64,000 nucleotides of DNA from NCBI GenBank assembly GCA_965649825.1, contig OZ287700.1:806001-870000 (forward strand), in the 5' to 3' direction. The DNA comes from Penicillus capitatus. Taxonomy: Eukaryota; Chlorophyta. The notes under the pieces were generated by a model. It was not told the DNA's origin, did no database searches, and saw only the letters and a program-made list of their open reading frames with translations. The translations under genes were made by a program, and so were the position numbers. This document shows, in pieces, positions 22,930-36,042 of the stretch. Each line of letters starts with the position of its first letter. Positions within the stretch are counted from its first letter, which is position 1.

Positions 22930-25528
22930 CCGAGGTCATCAACCGGATCACGTGGCTGCCCAATGTCACGGTCTCTGCTCTCCCTGTCGCCCAGCCATCC
23001 TCCCAATGATAGCGGCAGCCGCTGCCGGGGTGTGGTAGAGTGGATCGTTTCTGCAGCTGCGATGCAGGACTGAATTGGTCTCATATCACGAGAAGGACGA
23101 GAAGTTCCGCCAGGACCGCCTGTTCCTCTGTGTCCCGCAGCTGATGGGTTCGTTCTCCACAATGTTCGATCACTGAAAAGTTATCGGTTTTTGAAGTGTC
23201 CCTTTCGATCCATCCGACTCCGGTGCTCAGAGAATTGAAGAAAAGAGCCTGTTCAGGCCAAAAACACCTAAAGAATGCTGTCCTTCTGGACCTGATGCTT
23301 TCCAGTTTCCTCATCTCTCCTGATTGCACTGCCTCAAGAGTGGCCTAGTAGGCAGAATTCTTGCCTGATGAAGGTGTTGATGTGGTAGACATGTTGCCAG
23401 TCCGTCTTTCTTTCCTTGCCGTGAGCGAGGAGGAAAGCATCTGACATTGCATTGCTCCGTGCAAGCGTGTCAATCGCTCTGCTCAATCTCTTGAACCCTG
23501 ATCCGTGTCTCGAAGGAACTTCTGGAATGTCCTCCGAGTCCTCGGAAGAACGAGTTGCTTCCGAGTTGCAGCTCGGGGATTTGTCCATTACATGTTCCCA
23601 GAGAACATGATTCGAACCGTTTCTTGCTGAGCTCCAAAAGATCTCGATGGAGCAAGTTCAGAAATGACAATCCGCGACTGAGCTGCTGCTACCACTTCAA
23701 ATGGGCCTGCAGCAGTAAAGCTTGAATCGGTGATTTGTATGTAGGAGTGTGCCTCACTGTAGCATCTGGAAATCGCCTTGCGTCTCCATCCAGCTGTCAT
23801 CCTTCTCTGTCAGACTGTATTCGTCATCTTCTCGCGTCGGTTGATTTATTTTGCAGTGATGGGAGACGATCCTTCTTCAGATGAAGCGTTTCATCCGAGA
23901 TGTTGGTCTGATGTCGAGGAGCGTCCATGCTATACTCGTCCTCTTCAGCGACGCGATGATCCTGTCAGGTGCGTCCTCACTCGTCAAAGAGGGACTGTGG
24001 ACACACCTGTGATGCGTGCATGCATTGTTGTCGAAGTCGATGAGGTCTTCGGATCCCGGCCAGAGGGTGGACGCTGTCAAATCGATCGCATACAAACGAC
24101 ATTTGATGTTTATTCCAGCATTGAGGCTTTCATGCTCCCTGTCGTCTTGGCACCAAGCTTGCCTGTCGTTTTACAGAATTCCAGTTGCCAAAGGCAGATT
24201 CTCCGATGTCTTTGAATCTGATCCAGGGTAATAACTGAGGCAGAAAGTGCACCCAGACCACTCTGTGCCGAATCCAAAGCTGTCGGCTGTCAGTGGATGC
24301 ACCCTCGTCATCTGATATGCGTCCACATACATGTCCAGGGAACTTGGATCAGATCTCTTTGTTCGGTGGAGAGAATGCTCCCCGATCCTGAGCTCTCTGA
24401 GTGCACCTCTCCTCTTCCTCCTTTCGATACACCAGGCCACTCGTGATGTCAAGATGCTGTCCGATTCTGAACTTCTGATCGTCATACATATTTTAGCTCT
24501 GTCATGCCATTCGATGTCTGCCACGACGCCATCTTTTCAAGAAGACAATGAGACAGAATTGTGATACTTGACAAGAGTTGGCGAGAGAGACATGCCGCAG
24601 TCCAAGGGGCTTTCTCTGACCAGAGGTTTCACTGTCGTGCAGGCAGACCACGGCTGCCTCTTCCTTTGAGCTGTTTTCTGTAAACTGCGTCACGTTAATC
24701 TGACAGGAGCACAAAGACAATGCAGTTTACCGAGCGAGTTCTGTCGATGGAGGCGTCGATGCTGCACATCGGGATCTCGTCATCGGAGATTCCTTTGATC
24801 AAGATACGAGCTCTGTACACTGAGAGAACTTCTGTAATCCAAGGCATAGATTTCGAAACGGATTCGTCTTCGTTAGTGGCATGTGGAAACTGTAATGCAC
24901 AAAGACGGACTCCTTCACTGATCCTGCTTGTCTTTACCGACGATCTTTTCGCAGCGCAGACCGAACATGCTCGGCATCATGTACCCAGCTGAATAGCACG
25001 CCCAGGCACTTCAAATCCTGCGATAGATGGAAACACTGGAACTGCTTGCACCGGAATGATGAGTCATCTCACTTGTGCAGTCGTACAGAATCCATGATCT
25101 TGTTCAGCAGTGTCTGTGCCAACTCCGTCTGCCAGTTGTCTTCTATCCGGTGAAAAAAGTGCTCAGTGTCACATGCATGCTGCCTGCAGCGATTTCCATG
25201 ACACATCAGATGGTAGTTTGAGATCATTCTCTCCAAGGAATCCCGTTTGACGGATCGACATGCTTTGTCTTGTTCACAGAATCTGTACTGAAATGCAGAT
25301 GTGGTACGAGCAAACGAGCATGCAGCTGTACCTTGTTGTTGATCACTGTTTGTGCTAAGCTTTCTTTCGTGTCATCGATGAGTACTGCAATACCGTTTCT
25401 GCTTCTTCGCGTGCTCTTTAAGCAAATCTGGCATGTTGCCCTCATGTTTCAGAGAGGCAGTCCATGAATCAACTGCTCGCAGACTACTGTGCCATCTCCT
25501 CATCCTCTGATCCAAAAAAGATAACTAA

Positions 25529-25654
25529 TCCAACACTCCATCCACCTCACACCGATCCAGACACCTCGAGATCCTCTGCCAACGCACCCAGTCCAACACT
25601 CCATCCACCTCACACCGATTCAGACACCTCGAGATCCTCTGCCAACGCACCCAG
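25529..25654. repeat. 63-nt tandem duplication
   Basis: Two adjacent 63-nt units, differing at only a few positions, beginning TCCAACACTCCATCC and ending CCAACGCACCCAG. They lie at the minisatellite position of copy 2. The plus strand stays open through this region (25464-26288), encoding a Pro/Ser/Thr/His-rich sequence; because the arrays differ between copies I regard this as repeat-driven openness rather than a gene. Confidence 0.75.
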
Positions 25655-26454
25655 TCAACACATGATCCACCACACCAGAGTTCCGGACACCTCGTTGTCC
25701 ACTACCAATGAATCCAGTCCATCACACATTCCACCTCTGACAGATCCAGTAACCACCACATCCTCTGCTCCAGACCCGTCCAACACATCGCTCATACAAA
25801 TGGATACCGTACATCTCAGCGTCCACTACTCCAGAATCCAGTCCCTCACGAAATCCGCAACTTTCACAGAAAACTCAGCTCCACCACATCATATGCTCTA
25901 TGCCGATCCAACTCAACAGCCACAGCGCCAATGCATACCGCACACCTCAGTGTCCACTACTCCAGGACCAATCCAGCACGTCATCCACCATAAGATAGGA
26001 GACCGGACATCACGAGAAACTCTCTTCCAGAGACGATCAAACACGACTGCTACCTCCTCTGAAATCCGGAAACCATTGCATCTATTTCTCACAAAACAAT
26101 TGAAAACAACAGCCAGCCCCTTCTACAAATCCAGGCGTCTCGGCATCCACTGTGGCCAAAATCACCGCATGACAAGAACCAGCCCTTCAGACAATAAGAG
26201 TGCAAGACGGAATGAACCACATCAAGAACACGAAGACACTAACAGCCGCCACCTCCACCTCCACATAGAAACTTGCACAACGAACTAACTTCACAGAAAA
26301 ACCCGCCAGTAACAAACCCTCAGCCCAGAGTATGCCAGAGATGGTGAGACCATGCAAATAGTCAGATCAGAACTGACTTTCCAAACTAGCCAAAACAGCA
26401 GAAAAAGACAGACGCAGACTTGACAACAACATCCATATGGCACAAAAGAAAAGA

Positions 26455-26690
26455 TTATGAGTTCTATCCATCTCACTCTTTTCAGAGAGTGAGGTTTTGT
26501 AATTTTTCGTTTTTTTAAAAACTAAGAAGAGAAAGTGTGATTATTTTATTTTTATTTTTTTTTTTTCAAAAAAAGAGTGAGAATGTGTGTTTTTTTTGTT
26601 TTTTTTTTTTTTTTTTTGTTTTTATTTTTTTTTTTGGTTTTTTTATTTTTTGTTTTTTTTCTAACTAAAAAACGAAAAAAAAAACTAATA
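26455..26690. repeat. T-rich tract with hairpin downstream of the copy 2 gene
   Basis: Starts with a perfect 8-bp stem, CTCACTCT (26472-26479) and AGAGTGAG (26486-26493), followed by long runs of T broken by single other bases up to about 26660. It lies immediately 3' of the proline-rich gene, whose stop codon is at 26685-26687. Copy 4 has the same arrangement with different stem sequences. Homopolymer lengths here may be affected by sequencing error. Confidence 0.6.
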
Positions 26691-27587
26691 AAACAGCGGC
26701 GAGTCCGGTGCATTGGCGGGTGGCACTTCCCAGCCAACGAACTGAGCAAGATTAGGAAAGAGTTAGAAAGTGAAACATGAAAAAAAAACTTACAAACTGC
26801 AGTGTCTGGCAGAACATGAGGCTGTCCACCCCTGCAGAGCCCGATGTTGGCATCCTCGAACATGGACTAGGAGTTTCCTCCCAATCCATGGCGTCGTCAT
26901 CGCATTCGGGCTCGGTGGACCCGAATGCAGAGGCTTGTGGTGGCGGCGGCGGCTGAGAGAATGGCGGCGAGGGAGTAGCCTGTGAAACAGAACACGTCAT
27001 TGTAAGAGCTCGGCAAAGGATGAAAATCTTACCTGAGCGCCCCCATTGCCGCTCTGCGACTGGCGTGATGCCAGTCCGTCGGTTCTTCCTTGCGTGGGAA
27101 CGCAATGGGGGCGCCTGCTGGATTGCTGCCCGGTTTGGCAAGCAGGATTGCCAAACCGGGCGCCCGACTCTGCATCCTTCACCGCCATCTGTGAGGGCGT
27201 CTTGGCCCTAAGGGCCCGGTTCAAAGCGTCCCTCTCCGCCGGGGACATGTTCCTGAAGCCGTAATACGTGTTCACGGCTTCTTCCATCCTGTTTTAACAA
27301 ACAAACAGCACAAGAGTTAGTAAGTGTTCTGGATAAGGCCACAGCCGCAAGGAATGTGCAGTAAAAGCAGGAAAAGAGAGCCGTGTATTGAACGATAGGA
27401 AGACCAGCACCGTTCCGCGTGCATGCGACAGCCAAAGCAGCTGAGGACTCGCACAGAGAGCGCAGGGACGCGGAAACGCAACGCACGGCTGAGAGAACGT
27501 AGTAACGCGTTGCGTCGGCGGCAAACCGAGCGTGGCTTACTTCTGCCACGGATTGGCGTTGCCGGAGTTGTTGGCGCGATCAGCCAT
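26685..27587 (-). CDS. Repeat-borne proline-rich protein, copy 2 (complete member)
   Basis: Four exons: 27541-27587, 27033-27288, 26794-26979 and 26685-26741, joined across GT-AG introns of 252, 53 and 52 nt, giving 181 residues. Layout: a short N-terminus MADRANNSGNANPWQK; a helical segment MEEAVNTYYGFRNM with SPAERDALNRALRAKTP; RFGNPACQTGQ; a basic stretch ending LASRQSQSGNGG; a proline run; an acidic segment PECDDDAMDWEE; SLMFCQTLQF; and a C-terminus ending DSPLFY. Copy 4 keeps exon count, intron phases and all these segments despite many substitutions, which indicates selection on the protein. No known domain is recognised. A protein or RNA-binding adaptor is conceivable from the basic, proline-rich and acidic parts, but that is only a guess. 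Confidence 0.72.
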
Positions 27588-30500
27588 GGTCTCGAAGTCC
27601 GTCGTTGAAGGAAACGCGCGCCGGAGAACAAGAGTACGAACAAACTCAACCGCAGATCAGCTGAAAGCCGCGTGGGTCGCAGGTAAACGGTCAACGGTCA
27701 GGAGGTGCCTGGCATGGGTCTCTGGCCGTTGCATGACGGATGCCCGGGCCAACAGGCCAGGGAAGTTGTGCGTAGAAGCACCATGACGCGAAGCAGCGCT
27801 ACTGATGGTGTGTGCGTACACAGGCCACTGTCTATGGAGAATCTGTTGAGGTTTGCAGTCGAGCTGCTGACATCTATCTCTCTGCAAAGTGCGTTTCGAG
27901 GAGTGGCCTTCGGAGCGTGGGCCGCCGTTGGCCAACGGTCCGGATTACGTGGATGAATTCCGAGCGATGACTTAGCGACCAGGAGATGTCAACGACAGCA
28001 AGGAATGGAGTAGGCGTCGCACGTGTCATTGCGGCGATCGACAGCTTTGCTCTCCTGGCTGAGAGGTGGAATCCTTGGAGGATCTACCGTTTTTGAGTCA
28101 GATCTCGTCAGATTTGAAATGCTTTTGTGTTCAGGAACTACAGGCGTGTCCAGCGGTGAACCGGAGCAAGGCCTTTCGAGCGTTCTTCTCGGAAGATGCG
28201 CACGGTGCCTCATGGAAAATGTGTGACACGTGAATGAGAGAGATCGTTGGTCGACACAGAGCAATTTTCGAATGGCCTGAGGTTCTGGTGGACGGGGAGA
28301 TGTTTGCACGACGAGGGCATCTTTGTCATCGCAGCGGTAACGGCACACGGATGCACCCCCTATCTCGGAGTATCCTTCCATCCGAGATCTAATGTCCTAG
28401 ACAGGTCTCGGGATGCAGAGGAGCACTTCGATAGAAACGTGGCGGCATGATGTTGGCATCACCGTATTGAATCGTTGCTGCCGATACCTGGAACGACCTC
28501 AACATTTGTCGCCGTGAAGAAGATTACAGTAAAAGAGTATATACACTAGATCTTTGAAGACAATGATGTTCAATCGTGCTACAAGTGTAATATTCCAGAC
28601 TGCATGCTTGTCTAAAGGGTGTTTCATATTGGCGCAAATTCCACATTGGATACAGAGCAGAGCTCCCTGCACATCGATCGATGACGCACACCACGCAGGG
28701 TAATCGTCTCGGGAAGCCAGACCGGAAACTAAGACAAACCAATGCATCGTATATGACGTTAACATACGGATCTGTGGCTGAAGACTCAGATCCATCCGTC
28801 TGCATTTCTGTTCTATGTCGAAGGCGGCTGCCCTGAAAAATAGCCATGTTGCCAGCTAGATCTGGATCGTCCATTCAGCTGTCGGATCCTTCAAAGGAAG
28901 AGCCTTTCGCTATTCCCAAGGCAGACCAAGTTGAATGTTTATACGCATCATGCAGGCTCCGAATTCTCTCTGTGGCAGAAGAACGGCGAGCAGGAGTCAG
29001 AGTTTGTTGAAGAGAGTCCATACGAAGAGACCAAGAAACGGACAACGAAATGGCTCGTTCGCTGACTCTAAAACAGTAAGCGTAGTCTGCTGAAGCGAGC
29101 TGGAATGGGTCAGTCGTCATCTCAGAAGAGGTCGTTAAAGGCGAAGCGTGTGGATTCGGTATACGGAACCGTGGATTCCATAGACCGTTGATGAATTTGT
29201 CCCTCTGTCTCGTACGACAAGGGCCGAGATGAACATAGGTTACACTTGAAGGCGTGCATCGCGACGGCCGACTCGTTGTTCCAAGAGGCACCTGACGTTC
29301 CGGCGACTCTTAGGATTGCTTTTACGAGGCGACGGAATGCGCTGGTCCGACAAAGAAGTCAAGCGAGAAGCATTCGTCGCCTCTTCGCTAGTTAGGCAAA
29401 AAATGGGCTGGAGACCTTTTGGAAGTCGACTTCTGTCCCAGTTCTGTCCGTTCATGATGCTTGGACTCCACTATCGTGTTGTCGATGCACGAAGAATTGA
29501 GAGCAGCAAACAAGTGTGACGTTGATGCAGCGAACTCAGTGTTCTTTTCCTCGACGATTCTCTGCCTCCTCCATGGCTGATGTGACATTGGAGATAGAAG
29601 TGTGAGATGCCTTCCATGAGTGATTAGATGCTGAAATGGCCAACAGGCTGTAAGGGTACTTTTTGTGTGCAGTAGCCCCGAGCAGAGCTAGGTGGTAGGT
29701 GGATGTGATGAAGAGGACCATTAAATCACCCATCAGTTAGCGTCTAAGTCATGCGATACGAATATTGAGTGCGGTTCATCCGATTGCCCACCTCCGTGCA
29801 ACTTTATTCGAAATTCTGAATGAAGAGCTAATGGAGAATTTCATAAACTCCCTCGCTTTACAATTGCATTACAAACAGTGACTGTCGCACCTTTAGTTTG
29901 ATGTTACTACAAAGAGGCGGGTGTAAAATCATTCATTCCGATGTCGAGGTCAATCCAGGTGTGAACGAAGGTCGTGCCTTGGTCGGTGTTTTATCTTAGA
30001 GCTCCTAGACATCGTTTCGTACATTTTCAAGATGCATAGTTCTGCCGAAAGAGGTTTGAGCGGTCATCATACCAATGAGTTGCCAGACAGTCACAAAGTC
30101 TTCATGCGGTTTGATCCTTTTTCCTTGTGATTCGTTCTTTTCTCTGCGGACATGTTTTCAGCCTCTTACAATTCTTCGTCCTTGTTAGCGATTTCTCTGC
30201 CAGTAGTCGGTGAACGGAGACAACCATCTGAGCAAAATAACGTCTGCAAGTTCTCTCGTTCCAGAGCTCTCTATTCCGTCTAGCTGGATATCAATACGCT
30301 CGCTTGTATTGCGGTGAAGATACAACGCTTTCTCAGTTGCACGGCAGAACGGCGACGTTGGCTTACTGAGGAAGGCAGAACAAATGGACAGGGCTCGACA
30401 CAATCCGCTAAACAGTGCTTCGTCAGCAGGATTATGTCACGCCACTTAAAGCGAAGTACTGAGATCTGTTTCAATGACGATCTGCAACGACTATATATCC

Positions 30501-31110
30501 AGCTCTACGAGTGTGTTGCCGTGGAAGACGAAAGTAACGACCTTGTTACTTCATGGGCCATGATGGATGCACATATCCGTTCGGCCAATCGCCGACGTCA
30601 CTTTCGCTGTAGATCACTGCGCGGGAGAATGACTGCATCTCAAAGGTAAAAAGCAAGCCCATTCTCAGTGGAAGCAAGCAGAGAATGTCTACGAAACGCG
30701 GTTCATGCGCCGAGAGCGTCTACACTGGCCGATGACAGACATCTTCCGAAGTGATGCTGAAAACGCAGCACTTCCGGCTCCGTTGGTGGTCATTCCGTCT
30801 CCGCTGTGTACATCCTCGGCAGCCAGAGAACAAGACGCTAGTAACAACTCATCCGTTTAGAATGAAACACGATAACGAGACATTTTGAACAGTCCATCTA
30901 CCCTTTGCCCGCGAACATGCATAGATCATCATGCGTGTCTAGAGAAGAATTGGATCGCATGAAAATCTCCTTGAGCATTCGACTAAGAGTTCTCTCGGCG
31001 ATGTTTACTTGATCTGTGGTCATCAAATACGATAAGAATAAAATAATGGGCAGGAAATGATGTGACCCTTTGTTAAAGGCGGATCGTTTTTCTTGTAACC
31101 TCCGGCGAAC

Positions 31111-33290
31111 ATGTGCACTTCTCGGTCGAGGTTCAGTCTCTCTTCGCGACGAGCTCCGCTACTCGAAACACTTCCCTACAGCTTCCGGGGAGAAAGAACA
31201 TCAGCATGGCACCCTCTTCGTCGCACACGTAGAGGCGGACATAACATCTCGACCAAGTGGATCGCCGTTTTCCGCAGACGAAGAGAAAACGCTGTTTCTT
31301 TGTCAGGCGGGTCGTCGGGGAGCTCCGTGCTGTGAGCGAAGACAACGTTCTGAGAGACGAGTCTGTCACATCAGAGCACAGGTGAGTAGCACGGAGTCTG
31401 CACGAACCCCTTTGGGCGACTACTCGTCTGGAACCAGCGGAGAGGAAGACACGAGGCGGTGCAAATATGTTGGAAAGAAAGCGGTCGTCATCGGCGCCGG
31501 GCCAGCAGGAGCTACGGCCGCAGCATTTCTCGCCAAGAACGGATTCGACGTCAAAGTCTGCATTCGATCACTTGATGAGGAAAGATCTTCAAAGGGGCCG
31601 AGGTTTAGGTTTACGAAGGCCGCAGCGATCCGCTGAAACACGCGTACTCTCTGAAGCGTGTGAACGGAATCCGACTACTTCCAAACACGATTGATGTGCT
31701 GCGAGAAGCAGGAGTCGATCTTCCCATCGATGGCTACAGAAACGGAGTTCATAGACTCAAAGGTCCGATGACAAACGCGTCGTGGCAATGACTTCTTCCG
31801 TAGGTACATCAGTAATATCGTCTACCGGCGTTCGCACGATTCCCTACCCGAGCAGTCCGGATTCCTCATCTTACTTTGGCCTCAGAAACCAGTTTGCCGA
31901 GATTATCTCCGAAGACGTGCGGAAGAAGCACAGAGACAGAGTCGCTTTCTTCTACAATCATAGATGCACCGTCTATCTCTTTTACTCGATCGCAGTTCTA
32001 TGTGTCCACTGCTCTTTTTTGCAGGAGGTGCTGTTCGATGAGAAGCAGCTGCTGGTAGAAGACAGTGATGGAAATGTCGTTAAAGAGGATTATGATTTGC
32101 TGATTGCAGCTGATGGTGTCAACTCGGTCGTGAGACAAAAGCTGCAAGAGTACGACCGTTCTTATAAAGTAGAGAGCTTTGCAAATACCAATGCCTACGC
32201 TGTGATACGCGATCTCTCGGGTCTTGACGATGAAGGTATGCCATTCCTCCGGTTATAGTGCTGGTGTTTGAAGAATAATAGCAGAAGAAGTTATGAAAGC
32301 GACGAAGCCTGGAATGCTGACGTTCGTGGATAGAACGCTGCTCAGATATCGTGAAGATGGAAAACCACCCCAGTCGTTCTATGTTTCTTTTTACCCTCTG
32401 TCCGAGAAGAACACCATCACCGCTAGTATTGGGGCAACACCGAAAGCTTTCGAGAGCATACAAAACAAAGAGTATGAATTCCTCGAGCAGTCCTTGCCTC
32501 ACTACTTTCCAAAGGTAATGATTCACCACAGAACGCTTCGGGTTACTGAACTTGCTTTCGCGCACAGCAATGGCTGAGAGAAATTAGCTCTAAACTGGCA
32601 AGTGCACCGCAGACAAGAGTTCCCACCATCCATGCAGCTTCGCGTCTGTATGGTCCGTCGACGATTCTTGTTGGTGATGCTGGTCACAGTGCAACGCCTT
32701 TAATGGGATTGGGGTGATTCTGACAGTTCTCGATTTTAGCCTTCACCTGAACGACGATGTGCAGGGCCAACGCGGCGATCACGGATTCGGTAGTCCTCGA
32801 TGATGCGCTGGATCGCGTCGATGGAGACTTGGATGCAGTTGGGAAGATTTTTAACGATCTTCGTTTCGAAGACGTACGAGCACTTCAAGACATTCAAATG
32901 GTAACCTCCCTCGCTGCCCAGAATCCAGAATCGACACGACGGGGAGTTCTGTGGATTAGACTCTGGCTTACAAGGCGTACACGGTGCCGTTCTACAAAAA
33001 CTGGCGTGGATTCGTTGGATGGGTACATCTGTCCGTCCTCGGATATTTGAGGAAGTTTTTGCCAAAGCTCATGCCCCCTGAACTGATAGCTATTACCACA
33101 AGAGGACAGTGCACTCCAAGGCAAGGAATGCAGAAGTTAAAGCGCGATGCCGCCGTGTTCTCAAGTGCGTTGCATTCCGAGTCTTCGAGTTTCGCCGATC
33201 TTGCCTACAGTGGTGTCGACGGTTGCACTCGGTCTGCTGTTGAAGTACCTCGTCATGCCGGCAGTTAAATTGCTCCTCGGAGAACTCTGA
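31111..33290 (+). CDS. FAD-dependent monooxygenase, kynurenine 3-monooxygenase-like
   Basis: Ten exons (introns 31327-31381, 31556-31608, 31763-31803, 31971-32024, 32236-32284, 32515-32567, 32714-32764, 32901-32959, 33165-33210) encode 572 residues. The first exon, starting at ATG 31111, is rich in Arg and Ser and poor in acids, like an organelle-targeting peptide. Next comes the dinucleotide-binding motif VVIGAGPAGATAAAFLAKNG (about residues 108-127) running into VKVYEGRSDP, then YDLLIAADGVNSVVRQKL (the DG motif) and ILVGDAGHSATPLMGLGANA (about 418-437), which contacts the FAD ribityl chain. A hydrophobic C-terminal segment (MVSTVALGLLLKYLVMPAV) suggests a tail anchor, as in KMO of the mitochondrial outer membrane. 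Expected chemistry is NADPH- and O2-dependent hydroxylation of an aromatic substrate; the substrate is not certain. Repeat copy 3 begins about 150 bp downstream. Confidence 0.85.
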
Positions 33291-35918
33291 CAAAACTGAG
33301 GTTCTGGAGGAAGTGCAATGAGATCGATCTTATACGACTCTCTTGTGCAACAAGATTGCTCCTGGCGTGTCTTTTGCAGGAAGAACTCTGGTTGCTTTTT
33401 GGGTGACAGCCTGTAAAAATGAGCATTTTTCCTCGAGAAGATACCACTTACGCACAAAACCTGGGGAACCGACGTCTTTCCTCTGTCACTTCTTCCCCAT
33501 CTCGGCCTAATGCAACTGTTCCTAAGCATAGAAGTAAGATGCAGTATTCTCTACCTGGTAGAGATGTCGAAGTCATGTCAACACGGTGCTTGTGTTGTCA
33601 ATGTTGTTCCCTTCTTGTCTGTAATGGCTTGAAGAAGAGACCATCAATACTATTGCTGATTACTGGAAGAGTGACACTTTTACTCTCACAGTCTTCTGGA
33701 CGTATGAGTCGGATCCCGGAAGAGGATCCATGAGTGTCATCTGCTGAGTCATTAGGAAGGATGAACTGTCTCCAAGCTACCCGCAGTACAGGGGGGTTCA
33801 GATTGTCCGTGCTCCACGAGCACAGTCTTTGTACCGTTCCAACAGCGGGGCTCTGGAAGAGGTTGATGTTGCAGCGAATCCAGACACTGTTTCAACTGAA
33901 TGACGCAGCCAGTTGTCATTCGGTCTTGTCTCCAGCACTTAGACTTCGACTCAATGGACATTCTGCAAGTGTGCTGCAAAATCACATCTAAGCACTTGCT
34001 CTTTCGGTCTTCTCTTACTGAAATGTTTTCTTCTGTCAAGACTCGATTCTATCTTATCCCTAACTGCTGCTTCTGCTGTTGGGTGTGAGACATCTTCCGC
34101 TTCGAAAGCGACTGAGACTCGATTCCATTCAACCGAGACTTGGTTTGCGTTGACGAGCTCCATGCCAATAATCATCCTTGTTTGGTGCAGCAATGGTCCT
34201 TTGAGATTCATGCTTGTCAAGCGCGGTTGGGAGGTGAACATACCTTCAGCGAGTGCTTTCTGTCGCCGTTGAGCAGGTTTCTCGATTCATGCGCCAGTTT
34301 CAGGCATCCAAACCGAATTGAAGAGTTATGGATGGAATTCCAACGTCCATCCGATTCATGAAGAGAATTCTTCCAGTTCCCGGTAGCCTTGCATCCAACA
34401 GCCGCCCCTCTCTATCTCGAAGGGACGAAGAATACTGGACATATGCTTCTCTCCATATGATCAAGGATGTCTCGTTAACTGAGGTCAAGAGGCAATGTCC
34501 GGCCTTCTCCGTGTCGATCCTGTCTCTTGAAACCAACAATAGCAGACGGACGCATCATCGTCTGACAATACTGTCACACAAGCGCTGTTTTACAAGCCTC
34601 TCTGTCTGACAAAGAGCAGCCTTGTCGACCGCTGTCTGTTTCGGTTTTCTTCTCTTCGCTTGTCCAAACCACAGTGCTCATGAAGCCGTGATGTCGCTCA
34701 AACCAGAATCTCTTCTTGGTGCATTTCTCATGCCATCGTGGCTAACGCCATTCGATGCATACATCCTCGTATAAGGACGACAAGGAGGAGGAACAACTCT
34801 TCAGAGAAGAGCCGAATTCGGAGAAGTCTCTCTGGACGAAAGACTCTCTGTCGCACGGTCATAGTATTGCTGCTTTTCTTCCTTCAAAATCACACTTTGA
34901 CATGATTGTCAGATAATCGATCAGGAGACAAGGTAGCTGCAGCTTACCCTAATAGTCTCATCGCTGAAAGCGCTAATTCTGCAGTTGGCATGCTCATCTA
35001 AGAGCCTTGTGGACATGAACGACTTCCATTTGCAGAAGCTGACTCTCCGATTCAATCTCGCAGCTGATAAAGGTGGACTTAAGAAAGATGGAAACTATGC
35101 TGTATACTAACAGCTCTCTTGGCAAGGCTATCCTTCTCCTTATAGCTGCGGTTTTCTGCAAAGCATATCATGCTCGGTCAACATATCGAGACAGGTGTGC
35201 TTTTCGAACATTGGATTTGCTGACGGCTGGGGTAAATCTAGAAGTCATGTCAACGAGCTTCGAAGAATGAATTGTCAATCCAGATCTGTTGTGCATCAAG
35301 ATGAAACCGTGTCTTCCCTTTTCAACAGAAATCTCTTCAGCCTTGTTCCTTTCCTGGAATGGCAGTTGATCTCAGTGTCCCATGCTGTGCCTCATCAATC
35401 TTCTATACCATGTCGGATGATGACGCTGAATTGCCGATCATTCCTTTCTAAGTATCCTCTCTCCGGAATGCGTAAACATGATCCAATTCCCTCTGATACC
35501 TACTTCCAAATCTAAGCATACAGTGATCATAAGAGAACATTACTGAACTTTGATGTTCCACATGACGGCTGTCTTGCCCATTCTCATCACATTTATATTT
35601 TCCTGCAAACTATCGTTGTATCCAGCATGTCTTGTAAAGCGAATTCGGTCTGTATTTTCGTATCCCAGGAAAGCCAAATCATGGATGCATTTACAACCTT
35701 ACAGAGATGGCACCTCATCTGTTTCTGCTCCAGAAACCGATTCGGCATGTCGTTCACTGTGCCAGACGACTGAACACTGCACTCTTACCCAGCCACTACT
35801 GCAAACACAGATCCACCACTTGTCCCGGCTCCTCCCAGAGAACGGAGGTCTTCCTCACACTGCGCATCCCACATACGCCATAACCAGTTCATCTCACGAA
35901 CCAGCACATTACAGAGTT

Positions 35919-36042
35919 CCGGACACCTCGAGATCCACTACTACCAATATAACCAGTCCATCATCACTCAATCCACCACAGCACCGGACACCTCGAGATC
36001 CACTACTACCAATATAACCAGTCCATCATCACTCAATCCACC
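35919..36042. repeat. 65-nt tandem duplication
   Basis: Nearly two perfect copies of a 65-nt unit beginning CCGGACACCTCGAGATCC and containing CCAATATAACCAGTCCATC, at the minisatellite position of copy 3. Confidence 0.75.

Larger units (their letters stand above)
21300..30860 (-). repeat. Composite repeat, copy 2
   Basis: Shares the first block (21.3-23.05 kb), the minisatellite position (25.5-26.3), the proline-rich gene (26.69-27.59) and the distal block (28.0-30.86) with the other copies. From 23.06 to about 25.2 kb I could not match it to copies 1 or 4, so this part is replaced or highly diverged; I see no gene in it. The distal block from 28.4 kb on is closest to 61.76-64.0 kb (about 80 percent by eye over 28.88-29.23) and shows no gene. 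Confidence 0.7.

Noticed and set aside
25464-26288. 274-codon Ser/Thr/Pro-rich plus-strand open frame
   Set aside because: Coincides with tandem repeats at the minisatellite position, has no equivalent intact frame in copies 1, 3 or 4, and shows no motif.
26577-26863. Phe-rich and Lys-rich open frames near 26.6 kb
   Set aside because: They arise from homopolymer T/A runs and have no coding character.
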